A stretch of DNA of 64,000 nucleotides, from positions 372,001 to 436,000 of the forward strand of contig NZ_SNWW01000001.1 of the NCBI RefSeq assembly GCF_004362015.1, given 5' to 3'. Positions 1-8,429 of the stretch are shown here, in pieces; position 1 is the first letter of the stretch; each line of letters opens with the position of its first letter. The position numbers and the translations under genes were made by a program. The DNA is from Flavobacterium chryseum (GTDB lineage Bacteria; Bacteroidota; Bacteroidia; Flavobacteriales; Flavobacteriaceae). Under the pieces are notes generated by a model, which worked only from the letters and a program-made list of their open reading frames with translations, did no database searches and was not told where the DNA came from.

Positions 1-505
1 AAAATCTATCAAATTACTTATAATTATAGATTTAATAAATTAAAAGTACCTTTCATAGCTTAGTTTTAAGCTCATTTTTTACTTCTTCCATCTCTTAACT
101 CATCTTTTGAATTATTGTTGTTTTTTGAGCTTTATTTTAATTATAGCCACTATTTTTCTTAGTTTAACGGGTTATTAACATACAATTGTTTATAAAGTTG
201 ATATTTTTATGGAGTAGTCAAATTGAAATCTAAATAATTTTTAATTGGACACTTTATGAATCGAATCTGAGTTTTTCTAAAATTCCAAAATTCCATTTTG
301 TGTTTTAGAATTTATTCTAAGTCTGAATTCTGAAAATTGATTTTATGGTCAATTTTTTATTGTGATTTTGTTTTTGATAATACTCCCGCAGAGAAGTATT
401 TTTTGATGCATTTCATAATTTTAAAATCTCATGAAATTGGTTTGTGGTTACTTAAATTTTGATTTTCAGTTGAACTAAAATTTTTTAATCCTTAAATTTA
501 ATTTT
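1..505. other. AT-rich intergenic region, no gene seen
   Basis: No plausible coding region on either strand; the sequence is very AT-rich with many stops. The only structure noticed is a weak hairpin, AATACT paired with AGTATT at 379-400, followed by a short T run. It could end a transcript coming from upstream of the window. No clear TAnnTTTG promoter was found in front of the next gene. Confidence 0.5.
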
Positions 506-985
506 ATGAAAAACTTATTTTTTACGCTCGCTATTTTATTTGCCAATATTGCAATTTCTCAAACACATCAAATTACAAAACATAATGGGGAAGAGGTGGA
601 TGTTAATTTTATCAAACACGAAAATGATTTGATTCATTATTCTTTCAGCGGAAGTTTTGAAGAACAAAAAATTAGCAAATACGCGGTTTCAAAAATTACG
701 AATAAACAAACAAAACAAACTCAAAAAATATCTGATAAAATTGTAGTCGGTTCAAAATCTGATTATAAATTAGTTAAAGTTTTACCTCAGGAAAAAACAA
801 TAGGTTTAAAACAGGCAGCTAATTTTTATGGTGTTTCTACCAGGACAAAAGGCGAACCGCCAATTGCAAATGAAAACCAAACTGCTTTAAGAATCAAAAC
901 TAAATCTGCTTCAAACGGTTATCCTTTTGTGAGTATTGTTGAGAAACCAGATGGAAAATATGAGGCAATTGCCTACGTGTATTAA
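506..985 (+). CDS. Exported protein of unknown function
   Basis: 159 residues. The first 18 or so form a typical signal peptide (MKNLFFTLAILFANIAIS, then Q-T), so the mature protein is periplasmic or outer-membrane associated. The next part (about 20-70) reads like the short beta-rich segment found in several Bacteroidota exported proteins that begins 'I-x-K-x-x-G-E-x-V' and ends 'Y-A-V-S-K-I', followed by a Lys/Gln-rich linker and a C-terminal domain with 'R-I-K-T-K-S-A-S-N-G-Y-P-F'. There is no lipobox and no second membrane segment. I do not recognise a named family. It stands alone: about 500 bp of empty sequence precede it and 91 bp separate it from the YtxH gene, so it may be its own unit. 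Confidence 0.75.
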   Translation: MKNLFFTLAILFANIAISQTHQITKHNGEEVDVNFIKHENDLIHYSFSGSFEEQKISKYAVSKITNKQTKQTQKISDKIVVGSKSDYKLVKVLPQEKTIGLKQAANFYGVSTRTKGEPPIANENQTALRIKTKSASNGYPFVSIVEKPDGKYEAIAYVY

Positions 986-1076
986 TTGTATTGTTAAATT
1001 TTAATCAAATTATATTTAGCCAATATTTTATAATCTCAAAATTGAGTATCTTTATTAATCATTTAAATTTAATAGT

Positions 1077-1403
1077 ATGTCAAATAATTCAAATACAATC
1101 GCGGCAATTTTAGCTGGTGCTGCCATTGGCGCAGCAATCGGAATTTTATTAGCTCCGGATAAAGGTTCAAAAACTAGAGCTAAACTTAAAGAAGGTTTTG
1201 ATGACACAACGCACAATCTAAAGGATTCTTTTGGTGCAGGTTCTGATGTTCTTCGTGAAAAATTTGCTAATGCAACAAAAAATCTTGATGGAACTTTTGA
1301 TGATTTACTTTCTAATGTAAGTCATAAAACAGAAGAAGTAATCTCGTTTTTAGAATCTAAACTAGCAGATTTAAAAGTACAGAACGCTAAACTTCAGAAA
1401 TAA
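1077..1403 (+). CDS. YtxH domain-containing protein
   Basis: 108 residues. An N-terminal Ala/Gly-rich membrane helix (about 7-26, with the G-A-A-I-G-A-A-I-G-I-L-L-A-P sequence diagnostic of YtxH proteins) is followed by the usual 'P-D-K-G-S-K-T-R' basic turn. A charged amphipathic, probably coiled-coil tail follows. YtxH proteins are small inner-membrane proteins often tied to envelope or general stress; their molecular function is not established. It heads a cassette with the holin-like gene (76 bp downstream, across a hairpin) and a small 84-residue gene, an arrangement I know from other flavobacteria. The hairpin at 1413-1461 should reduce read-through, so YtxH may be made in excess over the other two. 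Confidence 0.85.
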   Translation: MSNNSNTIAAILAGAAIGAAIGILLAPDKGSKTRAKLKEGFDDTTHNLKDSFGAGSDVLREKFANATKNLDGTFDDLLSNVSHKTEEVISFLESKLADLKVQNAKLQK

Positions 1404-1412
1404 TACTAATTC

Positions 1413-1461
1413 AAAAAGTACAGGAATCACTTATTTTATAAGTGATTTTTGTGCTTTTTTT
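1413..1461 (+). terminator. Hairpin terminator after the YtxH gene
   Basis: The arms AATCACTTA and TAAGTGATT pair perfectly around a short loop. The stem extends through wobble pairs to ACA/TGT, and it is followed by a run of seven T. It lies between the YtxH gene and the holin-like gene, so it acts either as a partial terminator inside the cassette or as a full one. Confidence 0.8.
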
Positions 1462-1478
1462 AATTTAAATAAACAAAT

Positions 1479-1829
1479 ATGGCTTTTGAAGAGTTAAAAG
1501 AAAATGTTGATAATATTCAGGATCAGACTAAAGTTTATCTGGAAAGTCATCTGGCATATTATAAACTTTGGGGTTTTAAAGTTGCAATGAAATCAACGAC
1601 TTTAATTTTTAAGTTTACTTTGATCTTATTGTGTTTTAGTATGGTTTTGATTTTTGGATCTTTTGCTGCAGCTTACGCTTTTGGAGCTTTATTTGAAAGC
1701 AATGCACTTGGATTTTTGACAGTAGGAGGGATCTATCTTGTTTTTACAATATTACTTTTCTTTCTAAAAGATAAATTTGTAGAAGGTCCTATATTAGAAA
1801 AATTTTCAGAAATCTTTTTTAACGACTAA
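1479..1829 (+). CDS. Holin-like (phage holin superfamily III type) membrane protein
   Basis: 116 residues with an amphipathic N-terminus (about 1-40) and two predicted membrane helices (about 43-70 and 80-97), then a short charged tail. Size and topology fit the family annotated as 'phage holin family' or putative holin-X in Bacteroidota, which despite its name is chromosomal and not part of a prophage; nothing phage-like lies nearby. It ends 3 bp before the next small gene, so the two are surely co-transcribed. The role is probably in the envelope; lytic activity is not implied. Confidence 0.75.
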   Translation: MAFEELKENVDNIQDQTKVYLESHLAYYKLWGFKVAMKSTTLIFKFTLILLCFSMVLIFGSFAAAYAFGALFESNALGFLTVGGIYLVFTILLFFLKDKFVEGPILEKFSEIFFND

Positions 1830-1832
1830 TAT

Positions 1833-2087
1833 ATGGAAGCAAAAAAATACGCATCATACGCTGAAATCGAAAGAGATTTAGAAATCCTGAAATTAGAAAA
1901 AGATATCAGTTATCAGAAATTAGTTTTAAGTTATCAGAAAACAAAAGAAAGTATTACACCGCAAAATATTGTTGGCGGACTTTTGCATTCTTACAGAGAT
2001 TACTTTTCTCATTCATATCCAAAAATAATACAATCTATTTTACCATTTGTAATCAATTGGTTTATCAATAAAAAAAGAGGCAATTAA
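1833..2087 (+). CDS. Small conserved protein of the YtxH/holin cassette (DUF6327-like)
   Basis: 84 residues. The N-terminal half is charged and helical (E-I-E-R-D-L-E-I-L-K-L-E-K), the C-terminal half holds a short hydrophobic stretch (I-I-Q-S-I-L-P-F-V-I-N-W-F-I) and a basic end (N-K-K-R-G-N), so it is probably membrane-associated. It begins 3 bp after the holin-like gene. Its stop codon sits in the loop of the terminator hairpin at 2070-2099. The family name DUF6327 is from memory and would need a profile search; the function is unknown. Confidence 0.7.
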   Translation: MEAKKYASYAEIERDLEILKLEKDISYQKLVLSYQKTKESITPQNIVGGLLHSYRDYFSHSYPKIIQSILPFVINWFINKKRGN

Positions 2088-2099
2088 GCCTCTTTTTTA
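2070..2099. terminator. Bidirectional terminator overlapping a stop codon
   Basis: AAAAAAGAGGC (2071-2081) pairs with GCCTCTTTTTT (2088-2098); the six-base loop contains the TAA of the small gene. The A run on one side and the T run on the other let it stop transcripts from both directions, here the plus-strand cassette and the minus-strand SPFH gene that ends 11 bp later. Confidence 0.85.
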
Positions 2100-2109
2100 T
2101 TTACTGTAA

Positions 2110-3090
2110 TTATTTTACTTCCGGTTGAATGTCATCTTCATAACCAGATTGGGGTTCAATAGGTTTTGGCTTCACAATTTTTTTATTGTTTTTCTTCATC
2201 ATTTCACCAACCTGATTGGATGCTGTAAACGATGCAACCATATTATTCAGCATATCACTTCCGGCTTGTGGCGAATTTGGTAATAATATTAAATTCGAAT
2301 TGGCATCAGCACCAATCGCTTGCAAAGTATCGTAATGTTGGGTAACTACAATTAAGGCAGAAGCTTCTTGAGAATTGATTCCCACATTGTTCAAAACTTC
2401 AACACTTTCTACCAAACCTCTCGCAATTTCACGACGCTGATCTGCAATACCTTGACCTTGTAAACGTTTACTTTCGGCTTCCGCTTTTGCTTTTGCAACG
2501 ATTCTAATTCTTGAACTTTCAGCTTCAAATTCTGCTGCTGTTTTTTCTCTGTCGGCAGCATTAATTCTGTTCATGGCATTTTTTACCTGAATATCCGGAT
2601 CAATATCTGTTACCAAAGTATTAATAATATCATATCCGTAAGTCGTCATTGCTTCGTTCAATTCTCTTTTTACTGCAATTGCGATATCATCTTTTCTTTC
2701 AAAAACATCATCCAGTTTTAGTTTAGGAACTTCGGCACGAACTACATCAAAAACATAAGCTGTAATCTGATCGTGTGGATATTCCAGTTTATAAAAAGCA
2801 TCGTATACTTTTTCCTGAATAACTTTAAACTGAACCGAAACTTTCATTTTAATAAAAACGTTGTCTTTGGTTTTGGTTTCGATGATAACATCTAACTGTT
2901 GAATTTTCAAATTTACACGTCCGGCCACTCTGTCGACGATTGGAATTTTTAATTGTAATCCTGAATTTCTTACGCTGTGAAATTTTCCAAATCTTTCGAT
3001 TACTACAGATGATTGTTGTTTTACTGTAAAAAAGGAAGACATTAAAATAAAGAAAGCGAAGACCAGAAGGATAATAAATGCTGTACCCAT
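2110..3090 (-). CDS. SPFH/band 7 (stomatin-like) membrane protein
   Basis: 326 residues. An N-terminal membrane helix (about 4-24) is followed by an SPFH domain (about 25-190; note 'V-V-I-E-R-F-G-K-F', 'I-P-I-V-D-R-V', 'D-V-V-R-A-E-V-P-K-L-K-L-D-D-V-F-E-R'), then an Ala/Glu/Lys-rich coiled coil (about 190-250, A-K-A-K-A-E-A-E-S-K-R). A proline-rich charged tail ends the protein. The layout is that of stomatin/QmcA proteins, which oligomerise in the inner membrane and act as scaffolds for membrane microdomains or proteases. It is a single gene: it ends at the shared terminator and is separated by about 200 bp and a hairpin from gltX upstream. No NfeD partner is visible beside it. Confidence 0.9.
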   Translation of the reverse strand: MGTAFIILLVFAFFILMSSFFTVKQQSSVVIERFGKFHSVRNSGLQLKIPIVDRVAGRVNLKIQQLDVIIETKTKDNVFIKMKVSVQFKVIQEKVYDAFYKLEYPHDQITAYVFDVVRAEVPKLKLDDVFERKDDIAIAVKRELNEAMTTYGYDIINTLVTDIDPDIQVKNAMNRINAADREKTAAEFEAESSRIRIVAKAKAEAESKRLQGQGIADQRREIARGLVESVEVLNNVGINSQEASALIVVTQHYDTLQAIGADANSNLILLPNSPQAGSDMLNNMVASFTASNQVGEMMKKNNKKIVKPKPIEPQSGYEDDIQPEVK

Positions 3091-3157
3091 GATGATATTG
3101 ATTTTAGATTTTGATCTGGTAAATTACGAAAATTCTCCCTAATTAAATTTTTAAGAC

Positions 3158-3200
3158 ATAAAAAAACGCTAAGATCATTTTAGTGATGTTCTTAGCGTTT
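3158..3200 (-). terminator. Terminator hairpin downstream of gltX
   Basis: AAACGCTAAGA (3164-3174) pairs perfectly with TCTTAGCGTTT (3190-3200), with a further inner ATCA/TGAT pairing. On the minus strand the stem is followed by a T run (A run at 3159-3163). It insulates gltX from the SPFH gene. Confidence 0.8.
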
Positions 3201-3234
3201 ATTAAATTTAGAATTATTTCTAAATTTTCTTTTC

Positions 3235-3290
3235 ACCATTAAGATATTAAGTTCATAAGCTTGGCTTAATAATCTTAATATCTTAATGGT
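3235..3290. repeat. 17-bp perfect inverted repeat just after gltX
   Basis: ACCATTAAGATATTAAG (3235-3251) and its exact reverse complement (3274-3290) enclose a 22-base spacer, 6 bp beyond the gltX stop codon. No long T run follows. It looks like a dispersed intergenic repeat or an mRNA 3'-end stabilising hairpin, working with the terminator at 3158-3200. Confidence 0.7.
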
Positions 3291-3295
3291 AAAAA

Positions 3296-4789
3296 TTATA
3301 ATGTTGAAATCGCTTTCTGAATTCTCGAAATAGTTTCTTCTTTTCCTATGATTTCAACAATGTCAAATAGGTGAGGACCTTTTAAAGCTCCAACCAAACT
3401 CAAACGGAAAGGCTGCATAACTTTCCCCATTCCAATTTCGTTTTTCGTTAACCAGTCTTTTACGATTGCTTCAATATTTGCTGAATCAAAACCATCAATA
3501 TATTCAAGAGTCGAAATCAATTCCTGCATTAAAGCCGGAGTTTCTTCCTTCCAGTTTTTGCTGGCTTTTTCATCGTAGGATGTTGGAGCCTGAAAAAAGA
3601 AATCAGTTAAATCCCAAATATTAGTTGTCAAAACCAGTCGTTCTTTTACCAACGACATTATTTTTTCATTAAGATCTTTACTGATTTTAATTCCTTTTGA
3701 TGCTAAAACCGGTTCAAAAACTTCAGCTAAAAATGAATCACTTTTATTTGATAAGTAATGATGATTTACAGATTTTGCTTTTTCAATATCAAATCTTGCT
3801 CCGGCTTTATGAACTCTGCTTAAATCAAAAGCTTCAACTAACTCTTGTAATGAAAAATATTCTTTTTCTGTTCCATCATTCCAACCAATCATAGAAAGAA
3901 AATTTATTAATGCATCTGGTAAATATCCGTCACCTTTAAATCCTTTTAGTTCTTTCCAATCTAATGGAAATACTGGAAATCCACCAATTTCACCATCACG
4001 TTTAGATAGTTTTCCTTTTCCATTTGGTTTTAAAATCAAAGGTAAATGTGCAAATTCTGGAGCATCCCAGCCGAAAGCTCTGTATAATAAAATGTGAAGT
4101 GGCATCGATGGCAACCATTCTTCACCACGAATTACATGAGAAGTTTCCATCAAATGATCATCCACAATATTCGCTAAATGGTAAGTTGGCATTCCGTCAC
4201 TTTTAAATAAAACTTTATCATCAAGCAAACTAGTTTCAAATTTTACATCACCACGAATAATATCTTTTAAGTGCAAAGTTTCATCAACCGGAGTTTTAAA
4301 ACGAATCACATAATGTTCTCCATTTGCAATTCTTTTAGTAACTTCTTCAGCAGAAATTACCAGAGATGTATCTAATTTTTCACGGATAGTGTGGTTATAA
4401 ATAAATGTTTTTCCTTCAGCTTCTTGTTCATTTCTTAAATTTTTTAAAGCTTCAGGAGTATCAAAAGCATAATAGGCCCAACCAGAATTGATCAGTTGAT
4501 CAGCATAGGTTTGGTATAATTCCTTACGTTCACTTTGTCTGTACGGACCAAATTTTTCATTTTTCCCAACAGTTTCGTCAGGAGAAATTCCCAACCATTC
4601 CAATGCTTCCATAATATAAGCTTCGGCACCGGGAACAAAACGAGTCTGATCTGTGTCTTCAACTCTTAAATAAAAAATACCATTATTTTTTTTGGCAAAT
4701 AAATAATTAAATAGGGCAGTACGAACTCCGCCAATATGTAATGCTCCTGTTGGACTTGGTGCAAAACGCACACGAACTTGCTTTGACAT
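3296..4789 (-). CDS. gltX: Glutamyl-tRNA synthetase
   Basis: 497 residues, the normal length for a bacterial discriminating or non-discriminating GluRS. It charges tRNA-Glu with glutamate at the expense of ATP in the cytoplasm. The class I signatures are present: the HIGH box as H-I-G-G at 18-21 inside 'P-S-P-T-G-A-L-H-I-G-G', and the KMSKS box as K-L-S-K-R near residue 260. The C-terminal third is the helical anticodon-binding domain. It is a stand-alone minus-strand gene. A TATCTTTG box (the -7 element, read on the minus strand) lies 17 bp before the ATG at 4807-4814, and two hairpins follow the gene. Confidence 0.97.
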   Translation of the reverse strand: MSKQVRVRFAPSPTGALHIGGVRTALFNYLFAKKNNGIFYLRVEDTDQTRFVPGAEAYIMEALEWLGISPDETVGKNEKFGPYRQSERKELYQTYADQLINSGWAYYAFDTPEALKNLRNEQEAEGKTFIYNHTIREKLDTSLVISAEEVTKRIANGEHYVIRFKTPVDETLHLKDIIRGDVKFETSLLDDKVLFKSDGMPTYHLANIVDDHLMETSHVIRGEEWLPSMPLHILLYRAFGWDAPEFAHLPLILKPNGKGKLSKRDGEIGGFPVFPLDWKELKGFKGDGYLPDALINFLSMIGWNDGTEKEYFSLQELVEAFDLSRVHKAGARFDIEKAKSVNHHYLSNKSDSFLAEVFEPVLASKGIKISKDLNEKIMSLVKERLVLTTNIWDLTDFFFQAPTSYDEKASKNWKEETPALMQELISTLEYIDGFDSANIEAIVKDWLTKNEIGMGKVMQPFRLSLVGALKGPHLFDIVEIIGKEETISRIQKAISTL

Positions 4790-4806
4790 TTGTTTAAATT
4801 TTGATG

Positions 4807-4814
4807 CAAAGATA
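4807..4814 (-). promoter_or_regulatory. gltX promoter -7 box
   Basis: Reads TATCTTTG on the minus strand, a full match to the Bacteroidota TAnnTTTG -7 element, 17 bp before the gltX ATG. No TTG is found at the expected -33 spacing, so the upstream element is weak or absent. Confidence 0.6.
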
Positions 4815-4819
4815 CAATT

Positions 4820-4966
4820 CAGATTTAAGATTGTAGACTTTAGATTTTAGATTGTTGATTTGAAATTTTACAATTTAGATTTTGTAATTAAATACTATTA
4901 TTGGTAGTTGTATTGATATTGATTTTTGAAGTTACAATTGACATTGTCATTGCAATTGATTTTTGA
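4820..4966. repeat. AT-rich 'TAGATTT' degenerate repeats and a 13-bp direct repeat
   Basis: The gap between gltX and the DUF4175 gene holds several degenerate copies of the heptad AGATTTT/TAGATTT (4820-4880), and two copies of ATTGATTTTTGAA (4918-4930 and 4954-4966) 36 bp apart. The same heptad recurs at 11030-11052 and 15857-15891, so it is a dispersed simple repeat of this genome. Confidence 0.5.
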
Positions 4967-5021
4967 AATTTGAATAGTTATAATTACTACTTTTATGGGT
5001 TATAATTAAAACAGATTCAAC

Positions 5022-8000
5022 TTGAAAACAACATCTGCCATATATCAAAAGTTAGAGACTTTTATTAAAAAATATTATACCAACGAATTGATAAAAGGAA
5101 TACTTCTTTTTACCGGTTTTGGATTAATTTATTTTTTATTCACGCTTTTCATTGAGTACTTTCTTTGGTTAAAACCATTAGGAAGAACGCTTTTATTTTG
5201 GTTGTTTATTGGAGTAGAAGTTTTCCTTTTGTTTCGATTAATTTTGTTCCCACTTTTTAAGTTGTTCAAACTTCAAAAAGGAATTGATTATAATCAGGCT
5301 TCGGCAATTATCGGGAATCATTTTACAGAAGTAAGTGATAAGTTAACTAACTTTTTACAGCTTTCAGCTTCTGAGAATTCAGCAGAAAGTTCTGAGTTGA
5401 TGTTAGCTTCAATCGAACAAAAAGCAAATTCATTGCAGCCAATTCCTTTTGGAAATGCCATCAACTTTAATTCAAACAGAAAGTATTTACCATTGGCTTT
5501 AATTCCAATTTTGCTTTTTGCTGTGTTTTATATTTCGGGAAATAGTAATATCATTTCTCAAAGTTTGAATAGAGTAGTGCATTTTAATGCTACGTTTTTA
5601 CCTCCGGCTCCTTTCAAATTTGTTGTCCTAAATCAAAATTTACAAACAGAACAGAACAAAGATTTCGTTATCAAAATGGAATCAATTGGAAACATTGTTC
5701 CAGAAAATGTAATGATTCATATTGGTGATGAAAGTTATTTTATGGAATCTTCTCAACCCGGAAAGTTTGAATTCAAGATTGAAAAACCGGTAGAGAATGT
5801 TTCATTTTCTTTCGAAGGAAATTCAGTTTCATCTCAGGAATATGAATTGAAAGTAATCACTGTTCCGTCAATTGCCAACTTCGAAATGGTATTAAATTTT
5901 CCATCGTATTTAAAAAAGAAATCAGAAACAATTCAGGGTACAGGAAATGCAATTGTGCCAGAAGGAACTTTGGTAACCTGGAGAATGAATACGCAATCGA
6001 CCCAGGAAATTGTTTGGAAAGATGAAAATGCAACTTTGAAGTTCAATAAAGCAGAAAATGAGTTTAAATTGGCTAAAAATATAAGTCAGAATACAGAATA
6101 TCAAATCCTTACTTCAAATAATAAGGTTAAAAACTACGAGAAACTAGATTATCAGTTATCTGTTATTAAAGATCAGCATCCATCGATAACAGTTAGCCCC
6201 GCTCCGGACAGTTTAAAGTTAGATAAGAATTATGTTTTGGGAAGGTTAGGTGATGATTATGGTTTATCAAAATTGCAAGTTATATTCTACGAACGCAACA
6301 AACCCAACACTGCCAAGCGTGGAACCATTCCTGTAAAACAAGCAGTGTTTGATCAGTTCGTTTTTTCTTTCCCGAGTAATTTACCTGTGGAAGAAGGAGT
6401 ATCTTATGAATACTATTTTGAAGTTTTTGATAATGATGCGCCGCATGGTTTTAAGAGTACAAAATCTTCTGTTTTTTCAGATCGGGTTTCAACTACAGAT
6501 GAAGTTCAGGATCTAGAATTACAACAACAAAATAACAATATAAACAGTTTGTCTAAATCCTTAAAGAATCAGGAAAAGCAATTTTCTGAAATGGATAAAA
6601 TTAAAAATACCGGAAAAGAAAAAGAAAATTTAGAGTTTAAAGACCAACAGAAAATCAATGATTTTATCAAACGTCAGAAACAACAAGACGAATTGATGAA
6701 GCAATTTGCGAAGAAAATGAATCAGAATTTGGATAAATTCAAATCTGAAAAGAAAGATAAAACAGCTGATGATTTACAAAAACGTTTAGAGAATGCCGAT
6801 AAAGATTTAGAGAAAAACCAAAAGTTATTGGATGAATTAAAAAACTTAAACGATAAATTGAACAGCGAAGAGTTGTTTGATAAGATGGAAAAATTCAAAC
6901 AAATTAGCAAAAACCAATCTCGTAATCTGGAGCAATTGGTTGAACTAACCAAACGTTTTTATGTAGAGAAAAAGGCAGAGCAGGTTGGCGAGAAATTAGA
7001 TAAACTTTCAGAACAACAAGAACAGCTTTCGAATAAAGAGAAAGAAAACACCAAAGAGAAACAAGACGATATTAATAAAGCTTTTGATAAAATTCAGGAA
7101 GATTTAAAAGACCTGAAAGAAGAAAATAAAACATTAAAATCTCCTATAAATATTCCATCAGATGCTTCAAAAGAAAAAGATTTAGATGATGATTTTAAAA
7201 AAGCTTCTGAAGAATTAGGTAAAAAGAATACTTCTTCGGCTAAGCCAAAACAAAAAAGTGCAGCCAAGAAAATGAAAAGCATGGCACAGCAAATGCAGTC
7301 AAGTATGGAAGGCGGCGATCAGGAACAATTAGAAGAAGACGTTGCCATGTTGCGTCAGATTCTGGATAACCTTTTAGCCTATTCATTGTCTCAGGAAGAT
7401 GTGATGAAACAATTTAAATCTATGAAATTAGGTTCTTCGGCTTATACTAAGAATATTAAAATTCAACAGAATTTAAAACAACAGTTCAAACACGTTGATG
7501 ATAGTTTGTTTGCATTGTCATTGCGTAATCCAAAAGTGGCTGAAGATGTAACGAAAGAAATTGGAAATGTTCAGTATAATATTGACAAAGCAATTGAAAC
7601 GCTAACCGATGTTCAGGTTCCAAAGGGAGTTTCGCATCAGCAATATGCAACTTCATCTGCAAATAAGCTAGCCGATTTTTTAAGTGATTTATTAAACAAT
7701 ATGCAAATGTCGATGTCTAAACCTGGACAAGGAAAACCAAAACCTGGTGACGGTCAAGGAATGCAATTACCGGATATTATTCAAAAGCAAAAAGGTTTAG
7801 GAGAGAAGATGAAGCAAGGAATGAAAGAAGGAGATAAACCCGGCCAAGGTCAAAGTGGTAAAAGTGGAGAAGGTAAAGATGGAAAAGAAGGACAGGGGAA
7901 ACAAGGTCAGGGAAAAGAAGGACAAGGAAATGGTCAAGGTAAAAGTGGTCAGGGTAAAGACGGAAAAGGAGGCCAGTCTGGTGAAAAAGGAAATGATGGA

Positions 8001-8429
8001 AAAGACGGAAATGATGGCGAAGGAGATGCTGAAGCGATAATGGAAATTTATAAAGAACAAGTAAAACTTCGTGAAGCTTTGCAAAAAGAGTTAGCTAAAA
8101 AAGGATTGGATGCTCAGGGCAGATCTGTTTTAGAACAAATGAAACAATCAGAAAAGCAACTTTTAAACAAAGGTTTTAAAAATGAGAACTTACAACGCAT
8201 ACTTAATATTCAACAAGAATTATTAAAACTGAACAACGCAGTTCAGCAACAAGGTCAGGATACGAAGCGAGAATCTGAAACTAACAAATCTGAATTTACC
8301 AATCGTTCGAATGCTTTACCAAGCTCGTTATTGGAATATTTAAACAGTGTGGAGATTTTAAATAGACAATCACTACCTTTGCGCTCGAATTTTAATCAAA
8401 AGGTTCAAGAATATTTCAATACAAAATGA
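5022..8429 (+). CDS. DUF4175 family large membrane protein
   Basis: 1135 residues. Two N-terminal membrane helices (about 24-50 and 55-80) and a third at about 153-172 anchor it in the inner membrane. A beta-rich extracytoplasmic part (about 180-500) is followed by a very long Lys/Glu/Gln coiled-coil region (about 510-760). A Gly/Lys/Gln-rich collagen-like low-complexity stretch (about 896-1005) and a helical C-terminus (about 1010-1135) end the protein. This layout fits the DUF4175 proteins of Bacteroidota, which have no proven function. The start used is TTG at 5022; no ATG fits better, and the N-terminal sequence from it looks natural. The stop overlaps the ybeY start by 4 bp (ATGA), so the two are translationally coupled. 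Confidence 0.85.
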   Translation: MKTTSAIYQKLETFIKKYYTNELIKGILLFTGFGLIYFLFTLFIEYFLWLKPLGRTLLFWLFIGVEVFLLFRLILFPLFKLFKLQKGIDYNQASAIIGNHFTEVSDKLTNFLQLSASENSAESSELMLASIEQKANSLQPIPFGNAINFNSNRKYLPLALIPILLFAVFYISGNSNIISQSLNRVVHFNATFLPPAPFKFVVLNQNLQTEQNKDFVIKMESIGNIVPENVMIHIGDESYFMESSQPGKFEFKIEKPVENVSFSFEGNSVSSQEYELKVITVPSIANFEMVLNFPSYLKKKSETIQGTGNAIVPEGTLVTWRMNTQSTQEIVWKDENATLKFNKAENEFKLAKNISQNTEYQILTSNNKVKNYEKLDYQLSVIKDQHPSITVSPAPDSLKLDKNYVLGRLGDDYGLSKLQVIFYERNKPNTAKRGTIPVKQAVFDQFVFSFPSNLPVEEGVSYEYYFEVFDNDAPHGFKSTKSSVFSDRVSTTDEVQDLELQQQNNNINSLSKSLKNQEKQFSEMDKIKNTGKEKENLEFKDQQKINDFIKRQKQQDELMKQFAKKMNQNLDKFKSEKKDKTADDLQKRLENADKDLEKNQKLLDELKNLNDKLNSEELFDKMEKFKQISKNQSRNLEQLVELTKRFYVEKKAEQVGEKLDKLSEQQEQLSNKEKENTKEKQDDINKAFDKIQEDLKDLKEENKTLKSPINIPSDASKEKDLDDDFKKASEELGKKNTSSAKPKQKSAAKKMKSMAQQMQSSMEGGDQEQLEEDVAMLRQILDNLLAYSLSQEDVMKQFKSMKLGSSAYTKNIKIQQNLKQQFKHVDDSLFALSLRNPKVAEDVTKEIGNVQYNIDKAIETLTDVQVPKGVSHQQYATSSANKLADFLSDLLNNMQMSMSKPGQGKPKPGDGQGMQLPDIIQKQKGLGEKMKQGMKEGDKPGQGQSGKSGEGKDGKEGQGKQGQGKEGQGNGQGKSGQGKDGKGGQSGEKGNDGKDGNDGEGDAEAIMEIYKEQVKLREALQKELAKKGLDAQGRSVLEQMKQSEKQLLNKGFKNENLQRILNIQQELLKLNNAVQQQGQDTKRESETNKSEFTNRSNALPSSLLEYLNSVEILNRQSLPLRSNFNQKVQEYFNTK

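Noticed and set aside
1479..1829. Prophage suspected from the holin-like gene
   Set aside because: No phage structural, lysis or integrase genes lie near; this holin-like family is chromosomal in Bacteroidota.
3697..4206. Plus-strand open frames within gltX
   Set aside because: Antisense to a well-conserved synthetase gene, short and without any recognisable product.
7797..8084. Open frames on both strands across the Gly-rich part of the DUF4175 gene
   Set aside because: By-product of biased composition in a real gene that continues on both sides.
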